Both the position numbers and the translations under genes were made by a program. From the NCBI GenBank assembly GCA_003448025.1, contig DLXL01000520.1, forward strand, positions 4,826-20,048: a DNA stretch of 15,223 nt, in the 5' to 3' direction. The DNA is from Saprospirales bacterium. GTDB taxonomy: Bacteria; Bacteroidota; Bacteroidia; Chitinophagales; Saprospiraceae. The notes below the pieces were generated by a model that saw only the letters and a program-made list of their open reading frames with translations, did no database searches and had not been told where the DNA came from. Shown piece by piece: positions 1 to 7,628 of the stretch (within the stretch, counting starts at the first letter, position 1; each line of letters begins with the position of its first letter).

Positions 1-1627
1 GTATCAATGGCTGTTCCTGGGACTACACCAACTGCACCTACACGGGCGACTCCGCGACTACAATTTCGATTTGGTCGTGGACAGCATGAACGTGTTGGCC
101 CGCAACATCATGTCTTATACGGGTTCTTGCCGTCAAAATTTTACCCCCGGCCAAGTCGTTCGCGCCGATGACATCGCCAATTTTTTCCTTAACGACTACT
201 ATAAGGAAGACCTTTGCGGCAACCTTATTGACAGGGTTGAAATAGAGGGTACAAGCACGGGGCTTGACCGTGTGAACCTTCGCATCATCCCTACTGCCGA
301 TGTCGGCGACTATACCCAGACCATCGTGAATTCTTCTGGTGGCTTCAACGGAAAACTGCCCATCTCCAATCTCAACGTACAGGTAAGGGCTGACCTCAAG
401 CGATTCCGAAGCAGCGATGTGACCAAGTTGGACAACAACTGGCTAAGCGGGCTGACCACCTACGATCTTGTGTGTATCTCAAAATCCATTCTTGGACTGG
501 ACACGCTCGACGGTTACAGGCAGTTGGCCGCCGACGCGAACAAGAGCAATTCCATCACGACATTTGATATCCTACTGTTCAGAAAACTGATTCTGGGCAT
601 TGACACGGCCCTTGCGGCTTACACGCAGCCTTGGCGATTCATCCCGGAGGTAGTGACGCAGCAGACTATAGGCGGGGCTTTGCAGGAAGATTTTGACGGC
701 ATTGGCTACGACACCCCCTTCATGACCACCGCGCCAGCCATGGGGCCACAGGTCATTGTGCCAACGCAGTATTGCGAACCAACATGGCCGTTCCTGATGC
801 GGTCGAACACTTTGCGCAACGGATTCGACGCGGTAAAACTGGGTAACATCTGTGGCCCGGTTCTACCCGACAGCCTTGTGGAAGACTGCCCGGGCGAAGT
901 TGCCCTTCTGGTACCCGGTGTTTTGGTGGAGCAGGGGGATTTCATAGAGTTGGATGTCAAAGGCCTTGGATTTCAATCCGTTGTGGCATTTCAGACAGGT
1001 ATCAATGCCCCAAAGGATGAATTTGAATTCGTCAGCAAAGCGAACGGGACTATCGGTGATTTTGCCACCTCTGAAAATGCGCCCGGCGACCTGAACCACG
1101 TTGAGGAAGGCATCCGTGCCGTTTGGATGCGCGAAAACCTTGCCCCTCAGGCAGTGACTAACGGCGGTTCGTTATTCAAAGTCACCCTGAGAGCGAAAGA
1201 GAACTTCTCCGACCTGAGCCAAGTGCTGACTTTGGACAAGTCAATTCTGGAAACCTATTTTTTGAACTCTGATGGGGGTTGCGTGACCGGTGCGAGCCTC
1301 GAAATCAGCGTCAACAACCTGAGCGGCGGTGAGCGGGACAACAGACAGTTGACAGGTAACGGGCCGAGGGCCGAGCAAAAAATCATTTGCCTGCCCAACC
1401 CGGCGAGCGACCAGTTGACCGTACTGTTCGATGCTGACCGAGATTTCGACGGCAACCTGCTCGTGCATGATATGCAGGGGCATTTGTTGCAGACCGTCGC
1501 GCAAAATTTTGTGAAAGGGCGCAACGTGGTCAACCTCAGCGGCTTTGCCAACCTGCCCGTGGGCGTGCTCAACATTTCCATCTTCGACGGGAAATCACTG
1601 CACACCGCCCGGGTGAGCAAACAATAA
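1..1627 (+). CDS. Secreted M43-like zinc metalloprotease, C-terminal part with dockerin-like, cohesin-like and T9SS sorting domains (5' partial, frameshifted)
   Basis: The gene runs in from the left edge, so the HExxH zinc motif is not visible. The visible start carries a Cys-rich stretch (C-TYTG) followed by a NIMSY Met-turn (bases 104-118) and CRQNFTPGQ, the pattern at the end of Bacteroidota M43/pappalysin-like catalytic domains. Next comes a dockerin-like pair of F-hand repeats (about 430-615; DNNWLSGLTTYD and DANKSNSITTFD both fit the 12-residue calcium loop), then a cohesin-like beta domain (about 890-1310), then a type A T9SS sorting domain (about 1379-1624, beginning CLPNPASDQL). The protein would be exported through the Sec and T9SS routes and probably digests protein outside the cell. 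Bases 3-55 read well in frame 3, but the remainder is in frame 2, so one frameshift separates them (see findings). TTG at 71 is not a credible start. The protease assignment rests on the Met-turn region only. Confidence 0.66.
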   Translation, partial: YQWLFLGLHQLHLHGRLRDYNFDLVVDSMNVLARNIMSYTGSCRQNFTPGQVVRADDIANFFLNDYYKEDLCGNLIDRVEIEGTSTGLDRVNLRIIPTADVGDYTQTIVNSSGGFNGKLPISNLNVQVRADLKRFRSSDVTKLDNNWLSGLTTYDLVCISKSILGLDTLDGYRQLAADANKSNSITTFDILLFRKLILGIDTALAAYTQPWRFIPEVVTQQTIGGALQEDFDGIGYDTPFMTTAPAMGPQVIVPTQYCEPTWPFLMRSNTLRNGFDAVKLGNICGPVLPDSLVEDCPGEVALLVPGVLVEQGDFIELDVKGLGFQSVVAFQTGINAPKDEFEFVSKANGTIGDFATSENAPGDLNHVEEGIRAVWMRENLAPQAVTNGGSLFKVTLRAKENFSDLSQVLTLDKSILETYFLNSDGGCVTGASLEISVNNLSGGERDNRQLTGNGPRAEQKIICLPNPASDQLTVLFDADRDFDGNLLVHDMQGHLLQTVAQNFVKGRNVVNLSGFANLPVGVLNISIFDGKSLHTARVSKQ

Positions 1628-1642
1628 AATTCTAATTTTTAG

Positions 1643-1690
1643 AGCGGGTATTCGTCTCATGCGACGGATGCCCGCTATGGTTTTGCAAAA
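1643..1690 (+). terminator. Rho-independent terminator after the metalloprotease gene
   Basis: A 14-bp stem (1643-1656 with 1663-1676, two G-U pairs) closes a 6-base loop 15 bases after the stop codon, and is followed by a short T-rich stretch (ATGGTTTTG). It also helps choose the next start: an upstream ATG at 1659 sits in the loop, so ATG 1701 beyond the hairpin is preferred. Confidence 0.7.
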
Positions 1691-1700
1691 ACTGAAAACT

Positions 1701-3272
1701 ATGAAATTGCTCAGTCTCTTCTTTTTTTGTTCTGTTTTGTTAGCGTCCATATCCGCTCAAGATCAACCCGTGCAACTTTGGCAATCGGTCGAATATGTAA
1801 AATCCATCCAATTGAAATTGCCAACCATAGCGATTGACAAATACCTGAACACTTACATGCTCACCAATCAGACCGACGAACGTCCGCTTGGCGGTTTCAC
1901 GCTGGTCAAGTACGACACATCTGGCAATTTGCTGTGGAAGCGAAATTCGCAACCGAGTTTCGCCGGAATCTTTTACGGCGGTTTCACGGTGGACAGCATG
2001 GGCAGCGTGTATGTCAGCGAAAACTACGATGGTGGGCTGCCGGGCTACGACGCAGATGCCATATTGGTCAAATACGCCCCGGACGGCACGAAAGCCTGGG
2101 AGGCCAACTTTGGCCTTGACCAATCGGGCGACAGTTATATCTACCACTCCGAAATCGACACCACAAACGGCAGGTTGATAACGCTGGGGATGAACTGGCA
2201 CGACACCATACCCGATGAGAATTTCCTGTTCGTTCAGGCGGTTGACACCGCTGACGGCAGCGTGGTTTGGAGAACGGAAATCTCCGGCGTGTTCTACCCC
2301 CAGAATATGCGAGTCCAGCCTGGTCACATTCAACTGCTTTCCACACAGTACAGACCCGATAGCAAATATTTTGTGAACACGCTGGTTGATTTTGAGGGGA
2401 ACGTCATCGCCCAGTACGAAAAACCCTATTCAGGTTATCAGATTGACTTTAACTATATCTCAAAAACAGGAGATGTAATTTTTGGCAACAGGGCTTTCGG
2501 GTACAACGTGACGAGGGTGGATGTACAGGGAGACACCTTGTGGGCTTATGAACACCCATTAAATTCAGGAACAAATAGAAACAGGGCTCTTTCCCTTGAT
2601 GAGGATGATTCAAAAAATATCTATGTCACTGGTTCCGTAGAAGTTGCTGGGCTTTCTAACGAATTTGTTTCGACTAAATTTGACATCTCAGGGAATGTTA
2701 TTTGGCAAAATATATATCATAGTGAAAGCGATAGCTTGATTGATTATGGGAATCATATCAGCATCATTGACGGAAAAGCGATTGTTTCTGGCGCGAGCCT
2801 CTTTGCCAATAACGATATTTTTGGCATGATTGTCATTTATGACAGACTTGGCGGAGAAGAATATACTATATTTGTTTCAAATGAAAATGTATTTTTAATT
2901 GATAAATCTTTGGGCTTGAAAAATAAGATATTTTATATAGGAGAGGGGTATCAATCGAATATAAATAACATGGTCGCGGTTACGGGGTGTTTTTTAATTC
3001 CTAAAATATCATCTTCGGTTGACGACGTTAAATACATAAATGCTATAAGTACCTTTCCGAATCCCACAGCAGATATGATTTTCGTATCAGATATTGACAC
3101 AAATATTTTTTACGGAATATCCGTATGCGATATGACTGGAAAAGTAATAATGAACAGGAGTATAGAAAACGCGCAGGAAAAAATCTTATTGTCAGATTTT
3201 CCGTCCGGGGTTTATATCGTTTGCATTTATGGGAAGGACTTACAAATAAGCAAAAAAATAGTAAAAATTTAA
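1701..3272 (+). CDS. Secreted beta-propeller-like repeat protein with T9SS sorting domain
   Basis: The protein is about 523 residues. The start at 1701 gives a clean signal peptide (MKLLSLFFFCSVLLASISAQ, cleavage likely after the AQ region). An in-frame ATG at 1659 lies inside the preceding terminator hairpin and is rejected. The body has recurring short blocks of the form 'VKYDTSGNLLWKRN', 'VKYAPDGTKAWEAN', 'VDFEGNVIAQYE', 'TKFDISGNVIWQN', which is the SBBP/PQQ-like beta-propeller pattern of extracellular Bacteroidota proteins. The C-terminus (from about 3040: STFPNPTADMIFVSD) is a T9SS type A sorting domain ending in KKIVKI. No catalytic motif is visible, so adhesion or scaffolding is an inference. 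Base composition falls abruptly inside the gene: 2041-2100 has 37 G+C of 60, whereas 2881-2940 has 11 of 60. This suggests a recombinant 3' half. Confidence 0.75.
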   Translation: MKLLSLFFFCSVLLASISAQDQPVQLWQSVEYVKSIQLKLPTIAIDKYLNTYMLTNQTDERPLGGFTLVKYDTSGNLLWKRNSQPSFAGIFYGGFTVDSMGSVYVSENYDGGLPGYDADAILVKYAPDGTKAWEANFGLDQSGDSYIYHSEIDTTNGRLITLGMNWHDTIPDENFLFVQAVDTADGSVVWRTEISGVFYPQNMRVQPGHIQLLSTQYRPDSKYFVNTLVDFEGNVIAQYEKPYSGYQIDFNYISKTGDVIFGNRAFGYNVTRVDVQGDTLWAYEHPLNSGTNRNRALSLDEDDSKNIYVTGSVEVAGLSNEFVSTKFDISGNVIWQNIYHSESDSLIDYGNHISIIDGKAIVSGASLFANNDIFGMIVIYDRLGGEEYTIFVSNENVFLIDKSLGLKNKIFYIGEGYQSNINNMVAVTGCFLIPKISSSVDDVKYINAISTFPNPTADMIFVSDIDTNIFYGISVCDMTGKVIMNRSIENAQEKILLSDFPSGVYIVCIYGKDLQISKKIVKI

Positions 3273-3298
3273 TGCGCTGACCTTTGCATGGTCGCCAA

Positions 3299-3317
3299 TA
3301 GCCGCTATATGCGGCTA
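3299..3317 (+). other. Short hairpin downstream of the T9SS repeat protein
   Basis: TAGCCGC (3299-3305) pairs perfectly with GCGGCTA (3311-3317) around a TATAT loop, 27 bases after the stop of the preceding gene. No T-run follows, so it is at best a weak terminator or an RNA-stabilising structure. Confidence 0.35.
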
Positions 3318-3375
3318 CTGCGTCCATACCACCGTTCTCCAAATCCAGAAAAAAATAAAAATTACCCTATCACTG

Positions 3376-3590
3376 ATGACCGAAAAATTGAAATTATTGT
3401 TTGTATGCACCATCAATCGGATGAGAAGTGCAACTGCTCAGGTAATTTATGAAAATGATGATAGATTTGAAGTGAAATCAGCGGGGACAGATAGAAATGC
3501 ACGGATTGTTGTTGATAGGGAGTTGTTGGAATGGGCTGATGCGATAATTGTGATGGAAAAGTATCACAGAAATAAAATAAGGTCAAAATG
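3376..3590 (+). pseudogene. Truncated low-molecular-weight protein tyrosine phosphatase-like gene
   Basis: ATG 3376 opens a reading frame whose first ~71 residues match the small (about 105-110 residue) LMW-phosphatase-like family. It has the P-loop CX5RS as C11-TINRM-R17-S18, then a KSAGTDRNAR block and a WADAIIVMEKYHRNKIR block, all in the usual order. After residue ~71 (base ~3590) the similarity stops. The frame continues to a stop at 3787-3789, but the added residues look non-coding (many His/Pro/Arg), and the opposite strand of that stretch looks coding instead. So the 3' third of the phosphatase gene appears to have been replaced. The intact P-loop is visible, but the conserved C-terminal part is missing, so the product is probably inactive. 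The AT-rich composition resembles the end of the upstream gene. Confidence 0.6.
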
Positions 3591-3774
3591 CTGGACTCAC
3601 TCCCCAAAACACCTTCCCCGAGCGAAAATCAGCCCATACTTTCTGATTGTTTTTAATCAACACCGCGTAGCGATCCGCCATTTTTTCCGGCATAAACACC
3701 CGCCCAAACGGCAGGTTGTATTGCCTCAGCACGTTGTTGTTGGCATCAAATCGATAACTGGTTTCGCTACATCT
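3583..3774 (-). pseudogene. 5'-truncated fragment of an unidentified gene (opposite strand)
   Basis: On the minus strand, from about 3774 down to the TGA at 3583-3585, the frame reads like real protein (YRFDANNNVLRQYNLPFG, then FMPEKMADRYAVLIKNN, ending WGVSPAF), with G/C-rich third codon positions unlike the phosphatase remnant beside it. An ATG at 3820-3822 exists in frame, but the residues between it and about 3774 look random. I read it as the C-terminal end of a gene whose front was lost. I do not recognise the family. It directly abuts the break point of the phosphatase fragment. Confidence 0.35.
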
Positions 3775-3911
3775 GCACCGATGGAATAAATTGCAAAGAA
3801 GTTGAATGTGACTATCAGCCAACGGAGGATGAACTGGTTTTTTCGTGCTACATCACTGCAGGCAAGACTAAAGTGGAGTTGCACAAAAAGGGTAATGAAA
3901 TAAACAATTAA
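3696..3911 (+). pseudogene. Start-less C-terminal gene fragment, unidentified
   Basis: An open stretch of 71 codons ends at TAA 3909-3911 and contains no ATG. From about 3756 it reads protein-like (NWFRYICTDGINCKEVEC, then DELVFSCYITAGKTKVELHK). It is probably the tail of a small or secreted Cys-containing protein whose 5' end has been lost or overwritten by the neighbouring minus-strand fragment. No family recognised. Confidence 0.3.
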
Positions 3912-3975
3912 GGGTAGTTTTATCCCAGCAAACCAGGATAGTGTCCACTTCCTCACCCCTCATCCGGTCAAAATC

Positions 3976-5274
3976 ATGCGCATCGTTATCATAGGCAACG
4001 GCATCGCAGGCACCAACGCAGCCCGCTATATCCGTAAACAATCTGACCATGAGGTGATCATGATCTCAGAGGAAACGTTGCAGCCTTTTTCACGCACAGC
4101 CCTGATGTATATTTACATGGGGCATCTCAAACAGGAAAACACCTGGATGTATGAGGACTGGTTTTGGGCAAAAAACCGAATCCAGCGTGTGCAGGCCCGT
4201 GTGGAAAAGGTGCTGACAGCCGACAAAACCTTGCTTTTACATACCGGCGAGCAACTGACATACGATCAATTGATTATCGCTACCGGCTCTAAACCGAACA
4301 AGTTTGGCTGGCCCGGACAGGATTTGCCCGGGGTACAGGGCTTGTACCATTTACAGGATCTGGCCACCATGGAACAATACAGCGCCGGCCTTCAGCACGC
4401 CATCATTGTTGGCGGCGGGTTGATCGGCATTGAAATGGCTGAAATGTTCCACTCGCGCCATATTCCGGTTACTTTTCTGGTGCGCGAAAGTAGTTTTTGG
4501 AATAGTGTGCTTCCGCCCGAAGAAAGCGAAATGATCAATCGCCATATCCGGGAACAGGGCATCGACCTGCGTTTATCCACAGAATTAAGCTCCATTCATG
4601 GCTCTGAACGCGTGGAAAGTATAGAAACAAATTCCGGCGAACGCATCCATTGCGGCTTTGTGGGCCTCACGGTGGGTGTGAGTCCTAATATTGACTTTTT
4701 GAAAGACAGCGGCATAGAAACCCGGCATGGCGTATTGGTAGATGAATATCTGCGCGCCTCGGCGCCTGATGTGTATGCCATTGGCGATTGCGCTCAATTG
4801 CGCGCACCGGGGCCGGGTCGGCGTGCCATTGAAGCCATTTGGTACACAGGGCGTATGATGGGTCAAACGGTGGCCCGGAATATCTGTGCCGAACCGGCGC
4901 CCTATCAACCCCGCCTTTGGTTCAACTCCGCCAAATTTTTTGATATTGAATATCAGGTTTATGGCGATATACCGGCGCAAACGCCGGAGGGCGTTACCTC
5001 GCTTTATTGGGAACATACAGACGGTAAAAAAGCTATTCGCATCAATTACGAAACGCACTCAGGGGCAGTCCGGGGCTTCAATCTAATGGGTGTTCGGTAC
5101 CGACATGAGGTTTGCGAACGCTGGATTCTGGAAAAAAAGCACATTGAAATCGTTCTTTCCGAACTTTCTTCGGCCAATTTTGATCCCGAATTTTACGACC
5201 GTTACGAGTTGAATTTGGCAAAACAATACTACTCCCGCACCGAAAAAACGAACCATCATGTCAAAGCAATATGA
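3976..5274 (+). CDS. FAD-dependent pyridine-nucleotide oxidoreductase (NirB N-domain / rubredoxin reductase-like)
   Basis: The protein is 432 residues. It has the two-dinucleotide fold in order: FAD-binding GNGIAG (residues 7-12), ATGSKPN (102-108), NAD(P)H-binding GGGLIG followed by E (146-153), and the second FAD motif YAIGDCA (267-273). There is no redox-active CxxC or CxxxxC near the N-terminus, so it is not a disulfide reductase. It resembles the nitrite-reductase/rubredoxin-reductase type that passes electrons from NAD(P)H to an iron-sulfur or other protein partner. The C-terminal ~120 residues (312-432) extend beyond the minimal fold and end in a charged tail. ATG 3976 starts directly on the FAD-motif strand (MRIVIIGNG). 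Its stop overlaps the start of the 4Fe-4S membrane protein by 17 bases, implying co-translation and a joint electron-transfer role. The physiological donor and acceptor cannot be read from the sequence. Confidence 0.85.
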   Translation: MRIVIIGNGIAGTNAARYIRKQSDHEVIMISEETLQPFSRTALMYIYMGHLKQENTWMYEDWFWAKNRIQRVQARVEKVLTADKTLLLHTGEQLTYDQLIIATGSKPNKFGWPGQDLPGVQGLYHLQDLATMEQYSAGLQHAIIVGGGLIGIEMAEMFHSRHIPVTFLVRESSFWNSVLPPEESEMINRHIREQGIDLRLSTELSSIHGSERVESIETNSGERIHCGFVGLTVGVSPNIDFLKDSGIETRHGVLVDEYLRASAPDVYAIGDCAQLRAPGPGRRAIEAIWYTGRMMGQTVARNICAEPAPYQPRLWFNSAKFFDIEYQVYGDIPAQTPEGVTSLYWEHTDGKKAIRINYETHSGAVRGFNLMGVRYRHEVCERWILEKKHIEIVLSELSSANFDPEFYDRYELNLAKQYYSRTEKTNHHVKAI

Positions 5275-6589
5275 TCCATCCCTGGCTTTAGTGCAGGTTA
5301 ATCATCTGAATACCGGTCAGAAAATATCGGCTGCGATAGGCAGCCTGGGTCTGGGCATCCTGCTCTTTGCATGGGCAGCGCAACAGGCGCCTATGCCGGG
5401 CATATGGCTGCCAACGGCACTGTTGAGCCTAACAGTGGGCGTATTAGGCTATGCGCATTTTACGTACAAGGACAGCCCGGCAGGCATTAAAAACAATGGC
5501 GTGATGTTCCACAGTCTGAGCAATCGCGGACTTTGGGCTTATGTGGCAGGGGTATTGCTCACGGGCTTTTATGTGTGCTTGTATTGGTACGCCGATTATC
5601 TGAAAGGATTAATCGCGTTGTTTGAGCCGCTCAGTCAATGGGCCAGGCATCGCCCTTCGGACCAGTGGTTTGTTTATGGCTCTCTGTACACCCTGGGCGT
5701 ATTGATTTTAGGGGCGAAATTCATCTACAAATACCGGCATAATCGTTATCAGATTATACGCACGGTGTCGGTCATGTTTTTTCAGTTCGTATTTGCCTGG
5801 CTTGTTCCTGCCTGGATGCAAATGATGAACCAGCCGGAATTTTACTTCACCTATTTCTGGCCTTTGAAGTATGATTATCTGTTTCCTTCTACGGTTAATT
5901 GGCTCACCAATAGCACCCATTTAGGCGTGTTTCTTATTTTTTGGGGCGCTGTAATGACTTTTGTTGCCACCCCTGTGCTTACGTACTTTTTTGGCAAACG
6001 CTGGTACTGTTCCTGGGTTTGCGGTTGTGGCGCGTTGGCCGAAACGACCGGCGATTCGTTTCGTACGCTGAGTGATAAATCGCTGAGCGCCTGGAAAATA
6101 GAGCGTTATCTGATTTATAGCGTACTGGTATTCATTGTGTTGGTTACCATATTGCTTTGGGCAAATTCATACAAAGAAGGGGCTATTTTGGGCGAGTGGT
6201 CGCAAACAGCTTCCAAAACGTATTCTTTTCTGATTGGCTCTATATTTTCCGGAGTGATCGGCACGGGTTTTTATCCCATATTGGGCAACCGGTCCTGGTG
6301 TCGTTTCGGGTGTCCGCAGGCCGCTATTTTGGGTATTTTTCAAAAATATTTCTCGCGTTTTCGCATTACTACCAACGGCGGCCAGTGTATCAGTTGCGGC
6401 AATTGTTCTACCTACTGCGAAATGGGCATTGATGTAAAAGCCTATGCGCAGCGCGGGCAAGACATTGTGCGCGCCTCCTGCGTAGGTTGTGGGATTTGCT
6501 CGGCGGTATGCCCGCGCGGTGTACTGCGGCTTGAAAACGGGAGTGTGGATATTTTTGACCGGGGCAGTTTGGTGCGGAATGAGCATTGA
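5258..6589 (+). CDS. Polytopic NapH/NosR/CcoG-like 4Fe-4S membrane protein
   Basis: The protein is 443 residues. About eight hydrophobic segments are visible (roughly residues 23-42, 48-68, 91-110, 136-157, 168-190, 221-245, 283-302, 322-342). Two membrane-proximal cysteine motifs follow the NapH/NosR pattern: CSWVCGCG (C251, C255, C257) and CRFGCP (C348, C352). The C-terminus has two ferredoxin-type clusters, C377-x2-C380-x2-C383-x3-C387 and C408-x2-C411-x2-C414-x3-C418-P. The second has the canonical proline while the first is followed by EMG. The protein probably moves electrons between a soluble partner, the FAD enzyme encoded just upstream with a 17-base overlap, and a membrane or periplasmic acceptor. 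The usual CP after the first motif is replaced by CGCG. Neither nap, nos nor cco genes are adjacent, so no specific symbol is justified. Confidence 0.85.
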   Translation: MSKQYDPSLALVQVNHLNTGQKISAAIGSLGLGILLFAWAAQQAPMPGIWLPTALLSLTVGVLGYAHFTYKDSPAGIKNNGVMFHSLSNRGLWAYVAGVLLTGFYVCLYWYADYLKGLIALFEPLSQWARHRPSDQWFVYGSLYTLGVLILGAKFIYKYRHNRYQIIRTVSVMFFQFVFAWLVPAWMQMMNQPEFYFTYFWPLKYDYLFPSTVNWLTNSTHLGVFLIFWGAVMTFVATPVLTYFFGKRWYCSWVCGCGALAETTGDSFRTLSDKSLSAWKIERYLIYSVLVFIVLVTILLWANSYKEGAILGEWSQTASKTYSFLIGSIFSGVIGTGFYPILGNRSWCRFGCPQAAILGIFQKYFSRFRITTNGGQCISCGNCSTYCEMGIDVKAYAQRGQDIVRASCVGCGICSAVCPRGVLRLENGSVDIFDRGSLVRNEH

Positions 6590-6932
6590 TGGGTGAGGTG
6601 GAAAGGATGGGTGGGGTAAAATTGCTGCAGGATGGTTTGGGGAATATTAGGTTTTCATGAAATAAAACCAGATAAGAGGCTTGGGTATTTGGGAGGAGGG
6701 AAATATTTTTGCTACTCATAAGTTCTAAAAGTAGTATTAGATTGTACTTACTTTTTTGCACAGAAACCATAAGTTCTAGAGTAACTGGCTTGATCTGTAG
6801 GCTACTTACCCACAACGGACGAATAAGTAAAAATTTAAAAGGTTACTTAGTAGTTAGTTGCGGGTAATCTATAGATGGCAGAAACGATACTGGATAAAAC
6901 AGATCACCACATTGTCAAAACCGATCAATTTT
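6590..6932. other. AT-rich intergenic region with short repeats upstream of the GYF-RDD gene
   Basis: No gene is seen. An 11-bp direct repeat CATAAGTTCTA occurs at 6717-6727 and 6768-6778. The hexamer TACTTA occurs at 6745, 6803 and 6844, and inverted (TAAGTA) at 6825. TAAGTAA 6825-6831 pairs with TTACTTA 6843-6849 to form a 7-bp hairpin about 85 bases before the ATG at 6933. This may be the control region of the downstream gene, but no perfect TAnnTTTG box was found. Confidence 0.35.
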
Positions 6933-7628
6933 ATGAACCAAAATTATTACATCGCAATTGATAATCAACAGCAAGGACCTTTTACCCTTGATGAGCTGCG
7001 AGCTAAAGGCATCCAACGGGATACTTTAGTTTGGACAGAAGGTTTAGCTAATTGGACGAAGGCTGAGTACCTACCCTTCTTTAAAGATATCCTTAAAGCC
7101 GTTCCGCCACCTTTACCACGACAGGAAGTGAATTCTACGACTTTTCAAACACCACCACCACTACCCTCAACACCACCAATGAATGTTCACCAAGGAAAAC
7201 ACTTTGGTTATGAGTTGGCTCGTAGACGAGAGAGATTTTTTGCATCGATAACGGAAGCCATCATTATATATATTCCACTATTCATCATTTTTGGCAAAGA
7301 ATTTCTTAATAGCGATGAAAAGATCACTTTAGCCTCAACAATAGCTGATGCTTTTTTTGCAGCAATAGGAGGAATTATATTGGGTGCTATTTTTTATCCG
7401 TTATGGAGTGGAAACTTAGGCCAAAAAATTTTCGGGCTTAAAGTTATCTCAGCTGAAGACGGGAGTGATTATAAAGAAGCAGGGAAAGGGGCCATCCGGG
7501 AGGCTTTGAAAGGTGCGCTTGGTACATTTATTATACCTGCAATTTGGTTACTTTGGGATGATAACCGACAAAACCTATATGACAAGGTAGTAAAAACCTA
7601 TGTCGTAAAAAAAAAGCAGGGTCAGTAA
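6933..7628 (+). CDS. GYF_2 (DUF4339) - RDD membrane protein
   Basis: The protein is 231 residues. ATG 6933 (MNQNYYIAIDNQQQGPFT) begins exactly on a GYF_2 domain. A longer TTG-initiated reading from 6858 adds a poor, non-conserved leader and is rejected. Residues 1-50 are GYF_2 with the typical GPFTLDEL and a tryptophan-rich second half (LVWTEGLANWTKAEYLP). A proline-rich linker follows (about 54-85, PPPLP repeats), then an RDD domain (about 90-228) with two membrane segments (ITEAIIIYIPLFIIF and AAIGGIILGAIFYPL) and the GLKVISAEDG and DDNRQNLYDKVVKTYVV blocks. The first motif has E where RDD proteins often have D. GYF_2 domains bind proline-rich peptides, and RDD proteins are membrane proteins of mostly unknown role, some proposed as ion exchangers. 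A run of nine A lies at the 3' end (7607-7615) and the M48 protease gene starts 32 bases on. Confidence 0.8.
   Translation: MNQNYYIAIDNQQQGPFTLDELRAKGIQRDTLVWTEGLANWTKAEYLPFFKDILKAVPPPLPRQEVNSTTFQTPPPLPSTPPMNVHQGKHFGYELARRRERFFASITEAIIIYIPLFIIFGKEFLNSDEKITLASTIADAFFAAIGGIILGAIFYPLWSGNLGQKIFGLKVISAEDGSDYKEAGKGAIREALKGALGTFIIPAIWLLWDDNRQNLYDKVVKTYVVKKKQGQ

Noticed and set aside
1740..2333. Long minus-strand frame opposite the secreted repeat protein
   Set aside because: It is a shadow of the G+C-rich coding frame on the plus strand, which has a signal peptide and a T9SS tail.
3591..3789. Continuation of the phosphatase reading frame to the stop at 3789
   Set aside because: The residues after ~71 do not resemble the family and are His/Pro/Arg-rich; the minus strand here has the better coding pattern.
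6167..6815. Minus-strand frames opposite and after the 4Fe-4S gene
   Set aside because: They lie opposite clear cysteine-motif coding sequence and have no recognisable domain.
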